64,000 nucleotides of DNA from Desulfosporosinus shakirovi (lineage in GTDB: Bacteria > Bacillota > Desulfitobacteriia > Desulfitobacteriales > Desulfitobacteriaceae): contig NZ_JAJDOO010000005.1 in NCBI RefSeq assembly GCF_020595055.1, positions 1 through 64,000 of the forward strand. The letters are read 5' to 3'. Below the pieces are notes generated by a model. The model made no database searches. It saw only the letters and a program-made list of their open reading frames with translations, and was not told the origin of the DNA. The position numbers and the translations under genes were made by a program. Every line of letters starts with the position of its first letter. The stretch's first letter is position 1. This document shows, piece after piece, positions 35,718 to 45,001 of the stretch.

Positions 35718-35999
35718 TTCTTTTCTCCAATCTTACATTGTTTAAGAGGATAATTAAGTGTCGCGGAGCCCATAGTATGACAGAGACTCCAAACATGTCT
35801 CTTCTTAATTATAGCTTCATTTATTAGAAATCAACAGCCACTATTCACTTAGTATATTCGGCACAGTATACAATTTTAATTAATTTTTTGAATAAGAGTC
35901 CTCACTTCCTATTTAAGAGAATTTTATTTATAATATAAAGAAAATAGTTCACACCTAATATTTCTTTCAAATAATAGAAGCATCAAAAAAGGAGAATTT

Positions 36000-36920
36000 A
36001 TGCCACAAAATGCAGTATTGGAACTTACTAACTTAAGAAAAACAATTAAAGGCAAGGAAATTGTTAAAGGGGTAAACCTAACTCTTTATCCCTCCCAAAT
36101 TTATGGTTTTCTAGGTCCTAATGGTGCAGGAAAAACGACAACGATTCGCATGATTGTCGGATTGATAAAACCGACGGAAGGATCAGTAAGAATCTGCGGC
36201 TATTCCGTAGCCCATGATTTTGTGAAAGCCCTGTCGAATGTCGGATGCATCATCGAGAGTCCTGACATGTACAAATACTTAACTGGCATGGAAAACTTGC
36301 TGCAATTTGCGGCCATGAATAAAACGATTAGTCAACAACGGATTAAAGATGTCGTCGAAATGGTAGGCCTCCAGCATCGAGTCAATGATAAAGTAAGTAC
36401 CTATTCCTTGGGTATGCGACAACGTCTAGGGATCGCCCAGGCCATTATAGCCAAGCCTAAGCTTCTGATTCTCGATGAACCTACTAATGGACTCGACCCC
36501 GCAGGAATCACTGAGTTTAGAAATTTGATCCGCAAACTGGCCTATGAGGAAGGTATGACGGTCTTTGTATCAAGTCATTTACTGTTAGAAATCCAACAGA
36601 TGTGCGATATCGTCTCTATTATTAAGCAGGGAAGTGTCATCAAAACAGCCACCGTTCAGGAAATCATTCAACATGACGATAAGGTCGAATGGCAGATAAA
36701 TGATCCTGAGAAAGCAATCGCGCTTCTCATGGACCATTGGCAGATCAAAGCGACTCAGTTAAAAACGAATACTATCAGCGCTGAAATTGGTCAGCATCCC
36801 CTTGATAAACTTAATGAATTTTTCATTAGGGAAGGTCTGGGACTCACCTATTGCACAGCAAAACAAAATACCCTTGAAGATCTATTTTTAGGCCTTACGG
36901 AGGGGGATCAAATTGTTTAA
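36000..36920 (+). CDS. ABC transporter ATP-binding protein (bacitracin/lantibiotic-exporter type)
   Basis: A 306-residue ATPase. Walker A GPNGAGKTTT near residue 41, signature YSLGMRQRLG near 137, Walker B LLILDEPTNGLDPAG near 158 and switch His in VSSHLL. The C-terminal 90 residues are typical of the BcrA-like subgroup. AAAAAGGAGAATTT precedes the ATG. It overlaps the permease gene by eight bases and begins a three-gene operon with an SGNH hydrolase. Confidence 0.93.
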   Translation: MPQNAVLELTNLRKTIKGKEIVKGVNLTLYPSQIYGFLGPNGAGKTTTIRMIVGLIKPTEGSVRICGYSVAHDFVKALSNVGCIIESPDMYKYLTGMENLLQFAAMNKTISQQRIKDVVEMVGLQHRVNDKVSTYSLGMRQRLGIAQAIIAKPKLLILDEPTNGLDPAGITEFRNLIRKLAYEEGMTVFVSSHLLLEIQQMCDIVSIIKQGSVIKTATVQEIIQHDDKVEWQINDPEKAIALLMDHWQIKATQLKTNTISAEIGQHPLDKLNEFFIREGLGLTYCTAKQNTLEDLFLGLTEGDQIV

Positions 36921-37917
36921 TCTAATTGAAAATGAAGTCCTCAAAATGATTTCTAAGAAACGACTCATGTTTGTCTTGGCAATTCTTGTCGTTCTGATCT
37001 CGATCTTTGCCTATGGGCAAAACCATACTGCAGAAAGAACAAAGGCCCAACTCGCTCAAAGGATGGGAATTACCGCAACAGATGACTGGCGCAGGCTGGC
37101 TGACCAGCAGTTAATCGATATGAAGAACAGGCTTGACAGCCCCTACAGGGATGAGAAAGATAAATCTTCACTCCGAGTAAGAATTGAACAACTTCAGTAT
37201 AACCTTGACAATAACATTAACCCGCTGGAACAGTCTGCTGCAAAATTTACCACCAAATTCATGGAACAATCGATTTTCTTGTTCTTACCTCTTCTGATAA
37301 TTATGTTGGCAGCAGATATGGTGTCTGGGGAATCCTCCAGCGGAACGATCAAACTGCTCCTAGTCAGGAACGTTCCCAGGTGGAGAATTCTACTCAGCAA
37401 ATATTTAACCCTGATGATTCTGGAAATTATAGTTCTATTTTTTGCCTTTGTGTTATCCGTGATTATTTCTGGCCTCTTCTTTGGTCTCGGAGGTTGGCTA
37501 GCCCCGGTGGCCACAGGGTTTAAACTTGTGGCTGGAAAATTGGATACCTCTGCTGTCCTCAATGTCCCACAGTGGCGCTATACTCTTATGGTTTATTCCT
37601 TAGCTTATTTTGTAGCCGTGGTGGTAGGCAGCATCTCATTTATGATCTCAATCTTAGTTAAGAGTACGGCGGCCTCGATTGGCATTATAATGTCAACCCT
37701 CGTAGCGGGTAATTTTATCAGCTACTTTCTCTCAGATTGGAAGATTACACGCTACATGTTCATGGTGAATTTACGGCTCACAGATTATTTATCGGGATCG
37801 TTTCAGCCCATCGAAGGAATGACGATGCTTTTTTCAATCACTGTCCTGCTGGGATGGGCTGTCGCTTCGATCCTCGTCAGCTTTGTCTACTTTATTAAAC
37901 AAGATATTTTGGTCTAA
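36913..37917 (+). CDS. ABC-2 family transporter permease
   Basis: A 334-residue membrane protein with six hydrophobic segments and a long extracytoplasmic loop after the first (about residues 30-115), as in BcrB-type permeases. The motif MVSGESSSGTIKLLLVRNVP near residue 130 is the conserved ABC-2 coupling block. TTG start with GGAGGGGGATCAAA upstream. Partner of the upstream ATPase; exported substrate unknown. Confidence 0.88.
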   Translation: MFNLIENEVLKMISKKRLMFVLAILVVLISIFAYGQNHTAERTKAQLAQRMGITATDDWRRLADQQLIDMKNRLDSPYRDEKDKSSLRVRIEQLQYNLDNNINPLEQSAAKFTTKFMEQSIFLFLPLLIIMLAADMVSGESSSGTIKLLLVRNVPRWRILLSKYLTLMILEIIVLFFAFVLSVIISGLFFGLGGWLAPVATGFKLVAGKLDTSAVLNVPQWRYTLMVYSLAYFVAVVVGSISFMISILVKSTAASIGIIMSTLVAGNFISYFLSDWKITRYMFMVNLRLTDYLSGSFQPIEGMTMLFSITVLLGWAVASILVSFVYFIKQDILV

Positions 37918-37929
37918 GGAGAAATTAAG

Positions 37930-38739
37930 GTGTTTAAAAAAAGCATGTGGTACTCTATTCTTGTGATCGCCTGCGCAGGCTTCATAGTTTTAGCCAGCGG
38001 TTTCTATCAGGCAATCATCGTCACAACTATGGTCGGCCCTCAGCCATCTAGAGAAACCCCAATGACTCAAACGACTGGAGATTCCACACTCTCGTCCAAG
38101 AATCCCAACTCCGTTCAATTACTGATCCTGGGCGACTCTGTTGCTAAAGGAACAGGAGATGAAAAGAGCAAGGGGTTTTCTGGTTATCTGCCGGATTATT
38201 TCAAAAACAACACCTCTAAAGAAATCGTCTTAGATAACGCTGGAATTGACGGACTAGAAAGCATGGGTCTTCTTGAGCAACTCCAAAGCAAGCGTCTTGA
38301 TAAACTGATCTCAGATTCGGATATTATCTTAGTCTCTATCGGGGGAAATGATATCCGAAGCATCCTATCCTTGAACACTCTTGCTAAGGAAGATGAATTC
38401 AGAGTGAGACTAGACAGCTACCAGAGCAGTTTAAGGTTAATATTCAAAGAACTAAGAAACGCTAACCCAAATTCCATGATTATTTTTCTTGGTCTTTACA
38501 ATCCTTATGAAAAAGCAACCGGTCTTGAAGATGCCAGACTTTTGACCACCTGGAACTATAATACCCAACAACTCGTTGAAGAAGATGGAAAGGCAATCTT
38601 CATTCCAACCCATGACCTACTGAAATTCAATGTGGGGAAATATATCGCCCAGGATGGCCTTCATCCAAATTCCGCAGGATATCAAGCGCTCTCCTATAGA
38701 ATTAGTAAATCGGTAGAAACGATACTCACCGGATTATAG
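37930..38739 (+). CDS. SGNH/GDSL-family hydrolase, membrane-anchored or secreted
   Basis: A 269-residue protein. A signal anchor covers about residues 5-32. The SGNH blocks are ILGDSVAKGTGD near residue 66 (Ser), DNAGIDGLES (Gly), SIGGNDIRS near 143 (Asn) and DGLHPNSAGY near 243 (Asp-His). It resembles TesA/YpmR-type lipases/esterases that act outside the membrane. GTG start with TAAGGAGAAATTAAG upstream; 12 bases from the permease, so it belongs to the exporter operon, perhaps modifying a wall or lipid product. Confidence 0.88.
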   Translation: MFKKSMWYSILVIACAGFIVLASGFYQAIIVTTMVGPQPSRETPMTQTTGDSTLSSKNPNSVQLLILGDSVAKGTGDEKSKGFSGYLPDYFKNNTSKEIVLDNAGIDGLESMGLLEQLQSKRLDKLISDSDIILVSIGGNDIRSILSLNTLAKEDEFRVRLDSYQSSLRLIFKELRNANPNSMIIFLGLYNPYEKATGLEDARLLTTWNYNTQQLVEEDGKAIFIPTHDLLKFNVGKYIAQDGLHPNSAGYQALSYRISKSVETILTGL

Positions 38740-38753
38740 TTTCAAACAAAAGA

Positions 38754-38788
38754 GATGTGACAGACTTGGAAAACAAGTTCGTCACATC
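38754..38788 (+). terminator. Hairpin after the SGNH hydrolase gene
   Basis: GATGTGAC...GTCACATC arms with an inner CTTG/CAAG pair lie 15 bases after the stop codon. There is no clean T run, so the terminator call is tentative. Confidence 0.5.
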
Positions 38789-39028
38789 CCTGACTTATGG
38801 TCTAGCTACTGAAGTCTGTTTCACACAAAATATAAGTGAAAATATTCACACCTCCTTGACCGCCTCCACCCTTTTCTAGAACGACTCTTTGTATTTTCGG
38901 TAATTTCACATACCCATGAATTCCGGATAGGATTTTTATGTGTATAAATCCTTCGAGTACAGTACAGAGTATCATAAAGCGAATATTTATACGCAAACAA
39001 CCTTGCTTGAAACAAAGATCCGGAAGGA

Positions 39029-40687
39029 ATGATAGCCATTCAGAACGATATCGCCCCTACTTGGGAGATGGAAAACACTTACAAGCAACTAAGTCCTTTT
39101 GAACTCAAAGACAAATTAATTGACCTTGCCAATAAGCACGGAGATACAAGCATCTGGTCAATGTTAAATGCAGGGAGAGGCAACCCCAACTGGATTGCGG
39201 CAACCCCGCGAGAAGCGTTCTTTACACTGGGTCAATTTGCTATGGTAGAAACCCGCAACGTCTGGAAAGATATCGACTTGGCTGGCATGCCTAATACCAA
39301 AGGAATTGCAATACGTCTTAAGGCTTACCTAGAAAAACATCACCACGCTTCCGGAGTCGATTTGCTCAAGAAAAGCATTGATTATGGAACAATAAAGCTG
39401 GGATTTGACGCTGATGCCTGGGTTCATGAACTAGTGGATGGGATCATCGGCGATAACTATCCGGTTCCAGATCGTATGCTGGCACACCTTGAACAAATTA
39501 TTCACGCTTATCTCATTCAGGAAATGTGTAATAACGAATCCCCACCTGGAGAATACGACCTCTTCGCGGTTGAAGGCGGAACCGCTGCCATGTGTTATAT
39601 TTTTGACTCTCTGATTGCCAATAAGTTACTGTCAATTGGGGATAAGATTGCACTCATGGTACCTACCTTTACCCCATATCTAGAGATTCCACATTTAGCA
39701 CGCTACAATTTCGAAATTATTCGAATTAACGCTCTGGAAATGGACGAGAGAGGGGTTCACACTTGGCAATATACAACAGCTGAGCTCGATAAGCTTGCTA
39801 ATCCAAGTATAAAAGCCTTATATGTTGTTAACCCAAGCAACCCACCCTCAGTGGCCATCAGAAACGAGTCGAAAAAGCGCATTATAGAAACGGTAAAAAT
39901 TTCCAATCCAAACTTAATGATTATCACAGATGATGTTTACGGAACATTTGTCGATAATTTCCGTTCCCTGATGGCAGAATTACCGTTTAATACCCTTGGG
40001 GTTTACTCGTTCTCGAAGTATTTTGGGGCTACAGGTTGGCGTCTTGGAGTCATCGCTATTCATAAAGACAATATCTTTGATCAATTGATAAAGGATCTCC
40101 CGCACAATAAAGCAACTGCGTTAGCGGAGCGTTATGGAACAATCACCTTACATCCTGAAAAACTTCGTTTTATTGATCGCATGGTTGCTGACAGTCGCCA
40201 AGTCGCCCTAAACCATACAGCAGGTTTATCTACGCCCCAGCAAGTTCAAATGGGACTATTTGCTCTTTTTGCGTTGCTTGACTATGAAAATCGTTACAAA
40301 GAGTTGACCCAGGAAATTTGTCGCCATCGCCAAAAATTATTATTCGAGGGCTTTGGACTTGAATTGAGCACTGATAGATTCAACGCTGCCTATTACAGTC
40401 AAATTGATTTATTGGTGTGGGCGAAAATTAAGTACGGTAAGGAATTCTGTGACTATTTAGAAGAAAACTATGAGCCCACTGACTTCCTTTTCCGTTTGGC
40501 TAAGGAATCTTCAATTGTGTTGCTTAACGGCATCGGGTTTGGCGGTCCAAAGTGGTCCATTCGTATATCTCTTGCCAATTTGAATGATGAGGCTTATAGG
40601 ATAATCGGTGAAACTGTCCAAAAAACATTTGAAGACTATGCAATTTCTTGGAGAGCTTCCAAGGACTCAAAGAACCAAAAAAATTAA
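39029..40687 (+). CDS. aspD: Aspartate 4-decarboxylase / aspartate aminotransferase
   Basis: A 552-residue PLP enzyme of the bifunctional aspartate 4-decarboxylase family, which makes alanine from aspartate. Family features: LSPFELKDKLIDLA and MLNAGRGNPNW near the N terminus, VEGGTAAMCYIFDSL near 175, VVNPSNPPS near 270 and the PLP lysine in YSFSKYFGATGWRLG near 330. The length matches the family (about 530-550) and exceeds ordinary aminotransferases. The ATG at 39029 has GGAAGG only one or two bases upstream, so the true start may be slightly different. A single-gene unit; could support a proton-motive aspartate/alanine exchange, but no antiporter is adjacent. Confidence 0.93.
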   Translation: MIAIQNDIAPTWEMENTYKQLSPFELKDKLIDLANKHGDTSIWSMLNAGRGNPNWIAATPREAFFTLGQFAMVETRNVWKDIDLAGMPNTKGIAIRLKAYLEKHHHASGVDLLKKSIDYGTIKLGFDADAWVHELVDGIIGDNYPVPDRMLAHLEQIIHAYLIQEMCNNESPPGEYDLFAVEGGTAAMCYIFDSLIANKLLSIGDKIALMVPTFTPYLEIPHLARYNFEIIRINALEMDERGVHTWQYTTAELDKLANPSIKALYVVNPSNPPSVAIRNESKKRIIETVKISNPNLMIITDDVYGTFVDNFRSLMAELPFNTLGVYSFSKYFGATGWRLGVIAIHKDNIFDQLIKDLPHNKATALAERYGTITLHPEKLRFIDRMVADSRQVALNHTAGLSTPQQVQMGLFALFALLDYENRYKELTQEICRHRQKLLFEGFGLELSTDRFNAAYYSQIDLLVWAKIKYGKEFCDYLEENYEPTDFLFRLAKESSIVLLNGIGFGGPKWSIRISLANLNDEAYRIIGETVQKTFEDYAISWRASKDSKNQKN

Positions 40688-40778
40688 GTCTGAAGCACTA
40701 TCGCTACAACATCTTGCTCCGAAAAGTTTTAACCTTTTAAACGTTTCACAAACGAGATCCTAATTCCAACATTTATTA

Positions 40779-40823
40779 CATGGCAAAGGCTAGATCGATC
40801 ATTTCACATCTAGCTTTGCTATG
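40779..40823 (+). terminator. Imperfect hairpin after aspD
   Basis: CATGGCAAAGGCTAGAT and ATCTAGCTTTGCTATG pair with one bulge. No U tract. It lies 90 bases after the aspD stop. Confidence 0.4.
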
Positions 40824-40920
40824 ACAGTATCCGCCATCAGAGGAACAGGTCCTAACACGGATAAAGTATTTATTTTCCAAACCATTAACGAGAGCCACTT
40901 AGTAAACCAATTTCCAAGAT

Positions 40921-40962
40921 CAATAAACAGCTACTTTGCCAAAGCAAAGTAGCTGTTTATTG
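40921..40962 (-). terminator. Terminator after the DUF438/hemerythrin/PAS gene
   Basis: Perfect 19-base arms (CAATAAACAGCTACTTTGC and complement) with a four-base loop, located directly at the gene end. Confidence 0.85.
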
Positions 40963-40963
40963 T

Positions 40964-42226
40964 CTATTCCTCCGAATAAATGCGTTTATCCCCTTTAAGG
41001 TTTTGCATTTTTTGGATATCCTGAGTCACTTCAATTGTTCCGCGATAAGTCCCGTCAGGATCATGGAGAGCAAAGTATTGAATTAAGACGAACTTACCGT
41101 CCATGTGTATCCAGAATTCAGCGGAATTCCGTTTCCCGCTTTTAAAATCACCCACGATTTTATTGACAATGTGAACACTGTCAGGAGGGTGACAATCACT
41201 GACTTTTCGTCCGATAATAGCCTTGCTTCGTTGGAAAATACGTTCTTTGCCGTAAGAAAAATAACGCACGTTATGTTTCTCATCTACAAATGTAATATCA
41301 ATCGGGAGATGGTTAAAAATCAGGCTAATCTGCTCAAGTGTCAAAGCACCGGTTGGAAATGGAAGGAGACTTTGGGAACCGTCATTTCTTAGTCCATAAT
41401 TTGCCGGAAATGCTTTAGGATCGACAGGAGGTTCGGGGGGAACGGAAGAAATCCAGCCGAAGTCGGGTTGAATTAAGGCAAAGCCAATTTCTCCGCTCTG
41501 CTCTGAAACTGCAGCCCATTCCCCCTCAGTCAAGGTCTCCATGCTCATAGGAAACATTATGTTTTCTTCTTTGTAGATAAGATCTTCGATTGCCTGAAGA
41601 ACAGGGATCGCAGTTTTTTGAATGAGTTCGGTCAGATCTAATAGTTTAACTTTTGGGAGCGAGAGCGCCTGAGAGACTTGCTTAAGTTGAGCCCGTATCT
41701 CATCTTGAATAGCCCACATAACCTTTGGAGGACCGCTTACGCCATGCTTTTCTAAATATGGAAAGAGGATGTTTTCCTTACGACTATAGTGCTTCTCTAT
41801 TTCCAACAACTGTTGATGTAGAGATTGCCATTCCTTGAGCTCGTCCTCAAAGTTTGCATGTGGGTTCATAATTTGGAGTTGTTCCAGAAGAGGGCGAATT
41901 GCTTGGACTACACGCTCGATGGCTTGATTTTCTTTGCGAAACGTGTGGATCGGGTGTCCTCCTTGTTCTTGAGACTTAGGTTGGTTATCCAAACTATCTT
42001 TAAACACTGAAACATGGACATCACATAGACTTTTGATTTCTGTTTCCGGTAATCCTTCTTGAATTAACTCTTGTTCAAGGGCTGCAATTTCCGTAGCTCC
42101 GACATCAGATAAAAGCTCTCGGAATCGCTCCTTAAGCTCATGGGGATTAACATTTTGGTGAATGTCGCGGATAATTTGTTTAAGAGTCTCTCTGCGTTGT
42201 CTTCGATTGTCGATCAGTTCGCTCAT
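40964..42226 (-). CDS. DUF438-hemerythrin-PAS sensor protein
   Basis: A 420-residue soluble protein. Residues 1-80 match the DUF438 module (ERFRELLSDVGATEIAALEQ). Residues 95-235 form a hemerythrin-like four-helix bundle, with metal ligands in HPIHTFRKEN, HYSRKENILFP and YKEENIMFP. Residues 295-410 are a PAS domain (IDITFVDEKHNVRYFSYGKE) with a C-terminal IEVTQDIQ tail. Such proteins are probable cytosolic sensors of O2, NO or iron. AAGGAGATCTGTT precedes the ATG. No partner kinase is adjacent, so the output is unknown. Confidence 0.88.
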   Translation of the reverse strand: MSELIDNRRQRRETLKQIIRDIHQNVNPHELKERFRELLSDVGATEIAALEQELIQEGLPETEIKSLCDVHVSVFKDSLDNQPKSQEQGGHPIHTFRKENQAIERVVQAIRPLLEQLQIMNPHANFEDELKEWQSLHQQLLEIEKHYSRKENILFPYLEKHGVSGPPKVMWAIQDEIRAQLKQVSQALSLPKVKLLDLTELIQKTAIPVLQAIEDLIYKEENIMFPMSMETLTEGEWAAVSEQSGEIGFALIQPDFGWISSVPPEPPVDPKAFPANYGLRNDGSQSLLPFPTGALTLEQISLIFNHLPIDITFVDEKHNVRYFSYGKERIFQRSKAIIGRKVSDCHPPDSVHIVNKIVGDFKSGKRNSAEFWIHMDGKFVLIQYFALHDPDGTYRGTIEVTQDIQKMQNLKGDKRIYSEE

Positions 42227-42376
42227 AACAGATCTCCTTCAATTAAATAATAAAGTTTCCTTTATCATTAAAGGATGTACAATAGACAATTTATCATACA
42301 TATTTCTAGCTTATCTTCCTCTGCGCTACTTTAATTCTCCTGTATTGGGAAACATAGAGCCAGCTTTCGGGTTCTA

Positions 42377-42558
42377 GTGAACTCGTTCAACTAAAGTTGA
42401 ACATCGAGACTTCGGTGGGTGACTTTATCTCCTTCGCCGCCAAGTATTTCTATTGGGAAGGCGGCTCGGCGATACTCTCCACTGGAGAGTATCGTCACCG
42501 AAGCAAAGTACGGGAGCACTACTCCCACTTACAAGAAGTGGGAGTCTTAACGTTGGAT
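42377..42558 (+). repeat. Dispersed structured repeat, full-length copy
   Basis: The most complete copy, 182 bases. It begins GTGAACTCG and folds into: a 5' hairpin GTTCAACT/AGTTGAAC; an outer stem CTTCGGTG (42410-42417) with CACCGAAG (42496-42503); two inner hairpins, GCCGCC/GGCGGC (42436-42465) and GATACTCTCC/GGAGAGTATC (42471-42493); and a 3' hairpin ACTCCCACTT/AAGTGGGAGT (42521-42545), ending near CGTTGGAT. It encodes no protein and lies upstream of the ferredoxin gene. Other copies in the window have lost parts of the centre. Confidence 0.85.
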
Positions 42559-42640
42559 AAATTCAGATTGACGACAGAGCCTGTTACACGTTATCCTAGA
42601 CTTATTAGCAATAACTGTACTGGAAAGGAGTTCAAGATCA

Positions 42641-42826
42641 ATGTTTGCTTCCGTAAGTTCAGATTGTATTGGCTGCGGTGCCTGTGAAGCTGTTTGTCCT
42701 CAAGTATTTAGAATGAATAGCTACGAGATTGCCGAAGCCTATACAAATCCTGTTCCTTACGATGCTGAAGCATCGACTAGAGCTGCCTTAAAAAGTTGCC
42801 CAACAGCAGCCATAATTTTAGAATAA
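42641..42826 (+). CDS. Small ferredoxin
   Basis: A 61-residue protein. The binding motif is CIGCGACEAVCPQVF with a fourth cysteine in SCPTA near the C terminus, the single [4Fe-4S] type common in Firmicutes. AAAGGAGTTCAAGATCA precedes the ATG. It is a free-standing gene behind the full-length structured repeat, with its own terminator. Function is low-potential electron transfer; the partner is unknown. Confidence 0.93.
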   Translation: MFASVSSDCIGCGACEAVCPQVFRMNSYEIAEAYTNPVPYDAEASTRAALKSCPTAAIILE

Positions 42827-42847
42827 TCTATGATTCTCCACCTCTTC

Positions 42848-42874
42848 ACCCTGCGTTCAGCCAGGGTTTTTCTT
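42848..42874 (+). terminator. Terminator of the ferredoxin gene
   Basis: ACCCTG...CAGGGT followed by TTTTTCTTTT, 20 bases after the stop. Confidence 0.85.
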
Positions 42875-42983
42875 TTGCTTGAATTTCAGTAATATGGAGT
42901 ATTCGAAAAAGAGGTTTTTAAAGCAAGATGTTGAAATAATATACATATTTCACAATATTATTACTCCCTAGAAAGTACAGTGA

Positions 42984-43211
42984 TGGACTTGGGCCTATTG
43001 GGATGATACTTACACCTATCTTAACGGCACCTATCGCGAATATGTTGATGTTAACTTACAGGATAATACTTTGACTTCCGTACTAGAAATCAAAAGCTGT
43101 TCTAGAAAGCAGTTCGATCCTGACATGGTAGAACAGGTCTTGACCATATTGAGTGAGGATTCATCTGTTGATCAGAAACTATTCAATTCCTTACCAAGGC
43201 AAGAATGTTAA
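42984..43211 (+). pseudogene. Fragment of an unrecognised protein without a start
   Basis: A 75-residue protein-like frame beginning right after an in-frame TGA, with codon composition like its neighbours and no start codon or ribosome binding site in the first 20 codons. It reads WAYWDDTYTYLNGTYREYVD at its start and ends NSLPRQEC. It resembles the C-terminal part of a longer protein, beta-rich then helical. A clean terminator follows 28 bases later, so I read it as the surviving 3' end of a deleted gene. Confidence 0.6.
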
Positions 43212-43240
43212 ACGTCGATCCAAAATACAAATAATATAAA

Positions 43241-43287
43241 AACGTCTAAAAGCTAACTCCTTCGAGTTAGCTTTTAGACGTTTTTTT
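43241..43287. terminator. Strong terminator after the gene fragment
   Basis: AACGTCTAAAAGCTAACTC/GAGTTAGCTTTTAGACGTT with a four-base loop and seven T on the plus strand. It would also stop the converging HD-GYP transcript. Confidence 0.93.
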
Positions 43288-43330
43288 CATGTATCCCAGA
43301 GTTAAGAACAAACTCATTAGTTGGAAAATC

Positions 43331-44389
43331 CTATTCAATAATATAATCAATAAAAAGAGTTCGCTCATGCACAAGATTGTACTCAGTAACCTTTACTTGG
43401 TTAAGATTTACCTTCCCATCAAAAACCCGTACGATTGGACGAGTAGGCAACCCTTTGTTTTGACCGACAATAACTCCGGTTTCTCCATTATTAAGCTTAA
43501 CTGTATACCCTGTAGGGTAGGCAGCAATATGTTGTAAAAAGATGTAAATCAACTCATGGCGGAAACGCACCCCAGCATTAGCCATCAGGATTTCGCAAGC
43601 TACATGGGGTAAAACACGAGGAACACCGGGTGAACCATGAATAAGACAATCGTAGAAGTCGGCTACAGCAACAATTTCTGCCAGAGGGTGAATAGAAGCA
43701 CCCTTTAATTTTCGCGGATAGCCTTTGCCATTTGTCCATTCATGATGTTGATAAGCCATATGTGCAATGATAATACTAGTTTGTGATTTTTTGCGGACAA
43801 TATCATAGCCCTCAGTGGTATGATTTTGATACACCTCTTTTTCTTCATTCGTGAGGGGACCTCTTTTATTAAGAATCTCAGAAGGCAAATTGACAATCCC
43901 CACGTCATGGAGCAACGCGCCTTGAGCAAGATCATTAAGCTTGTCTACCGGCAAGCTCAGTCCTTTGCCTAAAACGCAAGATAATACACAGACATTTACG
44001 GAATGAGCGTATACTCGATTATCAATGTTACGCATGTCCATGAGGCTAATCATTATTTCCTTTTGAAAGAGAATATCTTGTACGATATTGCTCACTGCTT
44101 CTTTTATGTTTATTTCTGTATTCTTTCCGTTTTGGATAGTTTTACATGATTTTTCTATGGCATTCATTGCATCAAAACGGTGTTTATCCGAAATAACATC
44201 TTCAATAATAATGTCACTTGTCAAATCATCCTCGATATAGATACTATGAATATCCAATTGCCTCAGTCGATTTATAAATTGAGGTTGGAGCACCACGCCT
44301 TTGCCAAGTAATATTTTTCCGTTTACAGAGTATATCTCCTTAGCCAGAACATCCCCTTCTTTAAGGCGCTGGACACTTACTTCTCGCAC
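43331..44389 (-). CDS. HD-GYP domain protein (second copy)
   Basis: A 352-residue probable cyclic-di-GMP phosphodiesterase. The HD motif is LLHDVGIVNLP near residue 157, followed by HHEWTNGKGYP near 218 and VADFYDCLIHG near 245. The GYP signature is GKGYP, which is acceptable. Its C-terminal string LNNGETGVIVGQNKGLPTRP matches the tail of the HD-GYP protein at 5661-6788, so the two are paralogues. N-terminal region without a recognised sensor. GTG start with AGAGGAAACAAA upstream. Confidence 0.88.
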   Translation of the reverse strand: MREVSVQRLKEGDVLAKEIYSVNGKILLGKGVVLQPQFINRLRQLDIHSIYIEDDLTSDIIIEDVISDKHRFDAMNAIEKSCKTIQNGKNTEINIKEAVSNIVQDILFQKEIMISLMDMRNIDNRVYAHSVNVCVLSCVLGKGLSLPVDKLNDLAQGALLHDVGIVNLPSEILNKRGPLTNEEKEVYQNHTTEGYDIVRKKSQTSIIIAHMAYQHHEWTNGKGYPRKLKGASIHPLAEIVAVADFYDCLIHGSPGVPRVLPHVACEILMANAGVRFRHELIYIFLQHIAAYPTGYTVKLNNGETGVIVGQNKGLPTRPIVRVFDGKVNLNQVKVTEYNLVHERTLFIDYIIE

Positions 44390-44717
44390 TTTGTTTCCTC
44401 TCTTCTTCGACTATATGTTTATATATAATTATCGACACGTTATATTAATTCCTATAATATTTCGACATAAATCCGTCATACCCTTTAACCTTTGATAGAA
44501 TTATACCTACTTTGATATTAATTGCTTCTTTATCGCTTAACAAAAAATCCCCTTATCAACTACCTGCGGGGTTTTGCTAATTCCATAGTACACAATTCCC
44601 CACATATGCCCTCCATTTTTTAGGTAAATCTTTGTAAGGAATACTATAGGTGTAATATATTTTCTACCTTCTTAGGATGAAATCCTTCTAAAAACGGTCT
44701 AATTTATAAATTAGTGA

Positions 44718-44767
44718 CAGAGATGTTCAGGAATGATAACCCCTTTAGTAATAACTGAACATCTCTG
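44718..44767 (-). terminator. Hairpin after the CsoR-site ferredoxin gene
   Basis: CAGAGATGTTCAG/CTGAACATCTCTG arms of 13 bases with a 24-base loop, about 35 bases past the stop codon. No U run is visible. Confidence 0.6.
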
Positions 44768-44799
44768 CTGAGCGTTGTCAAATCTTAAATAGAAATACT

Positions 44800-44985
44800 T
44801 TATTCAGTGACTCGAATAGCTCCCATCGGACAATATTTCACACATTTCTTGCAACTAATGCATTTTTCCGGATCAATAGTCGGGGCCTTAAATCCATTTT
44901 GACTTATCGCACCAACCGGACAAACTCGTATCGAAGGACAATGATGGTTTTGAGGACATCTATTTTGGCTAACTGTGATATTCAT
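44800..44985 (-). CDS. Ferredoxin-like protein with CPxNHHCPSIRVCP motif
   Basis: About 61 residues. Two cysteine clusters: CPQNHHCPSIRVCPVGAI at the N terminus, an atypical CxxNHHC spacing, and CISCKKCVKYCPMGAI, a standard [4Fe-4S] motif. I start at the ATG at 44985 with AAGAAGGTG upstream; an earlier in-frame codon at 45006 lies in the operator. Its promoter is overlapped by a CsoR-family-type operator, so a metal or sulfur stimulus probably controls it. Function beyond electron transfer or metal handling is unknown. Confidence 0.85.
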   Translation of the reverse strand: MNITVSQNRCPQNHHCPSIRVCPVGAISQNGFKAPTIDPEKCISCKKCVKYCPMGAIRVTE

Positions 44986-45001
44986 AAATACACCTTCTTC
45001 T

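Noticed and set aside
38802-39039. Two overlapping short minus-strand frames before aspD
   Set aside because: They have poor starts and no conserved pattern. The GGAGG strings inside are not followed by a start codon.
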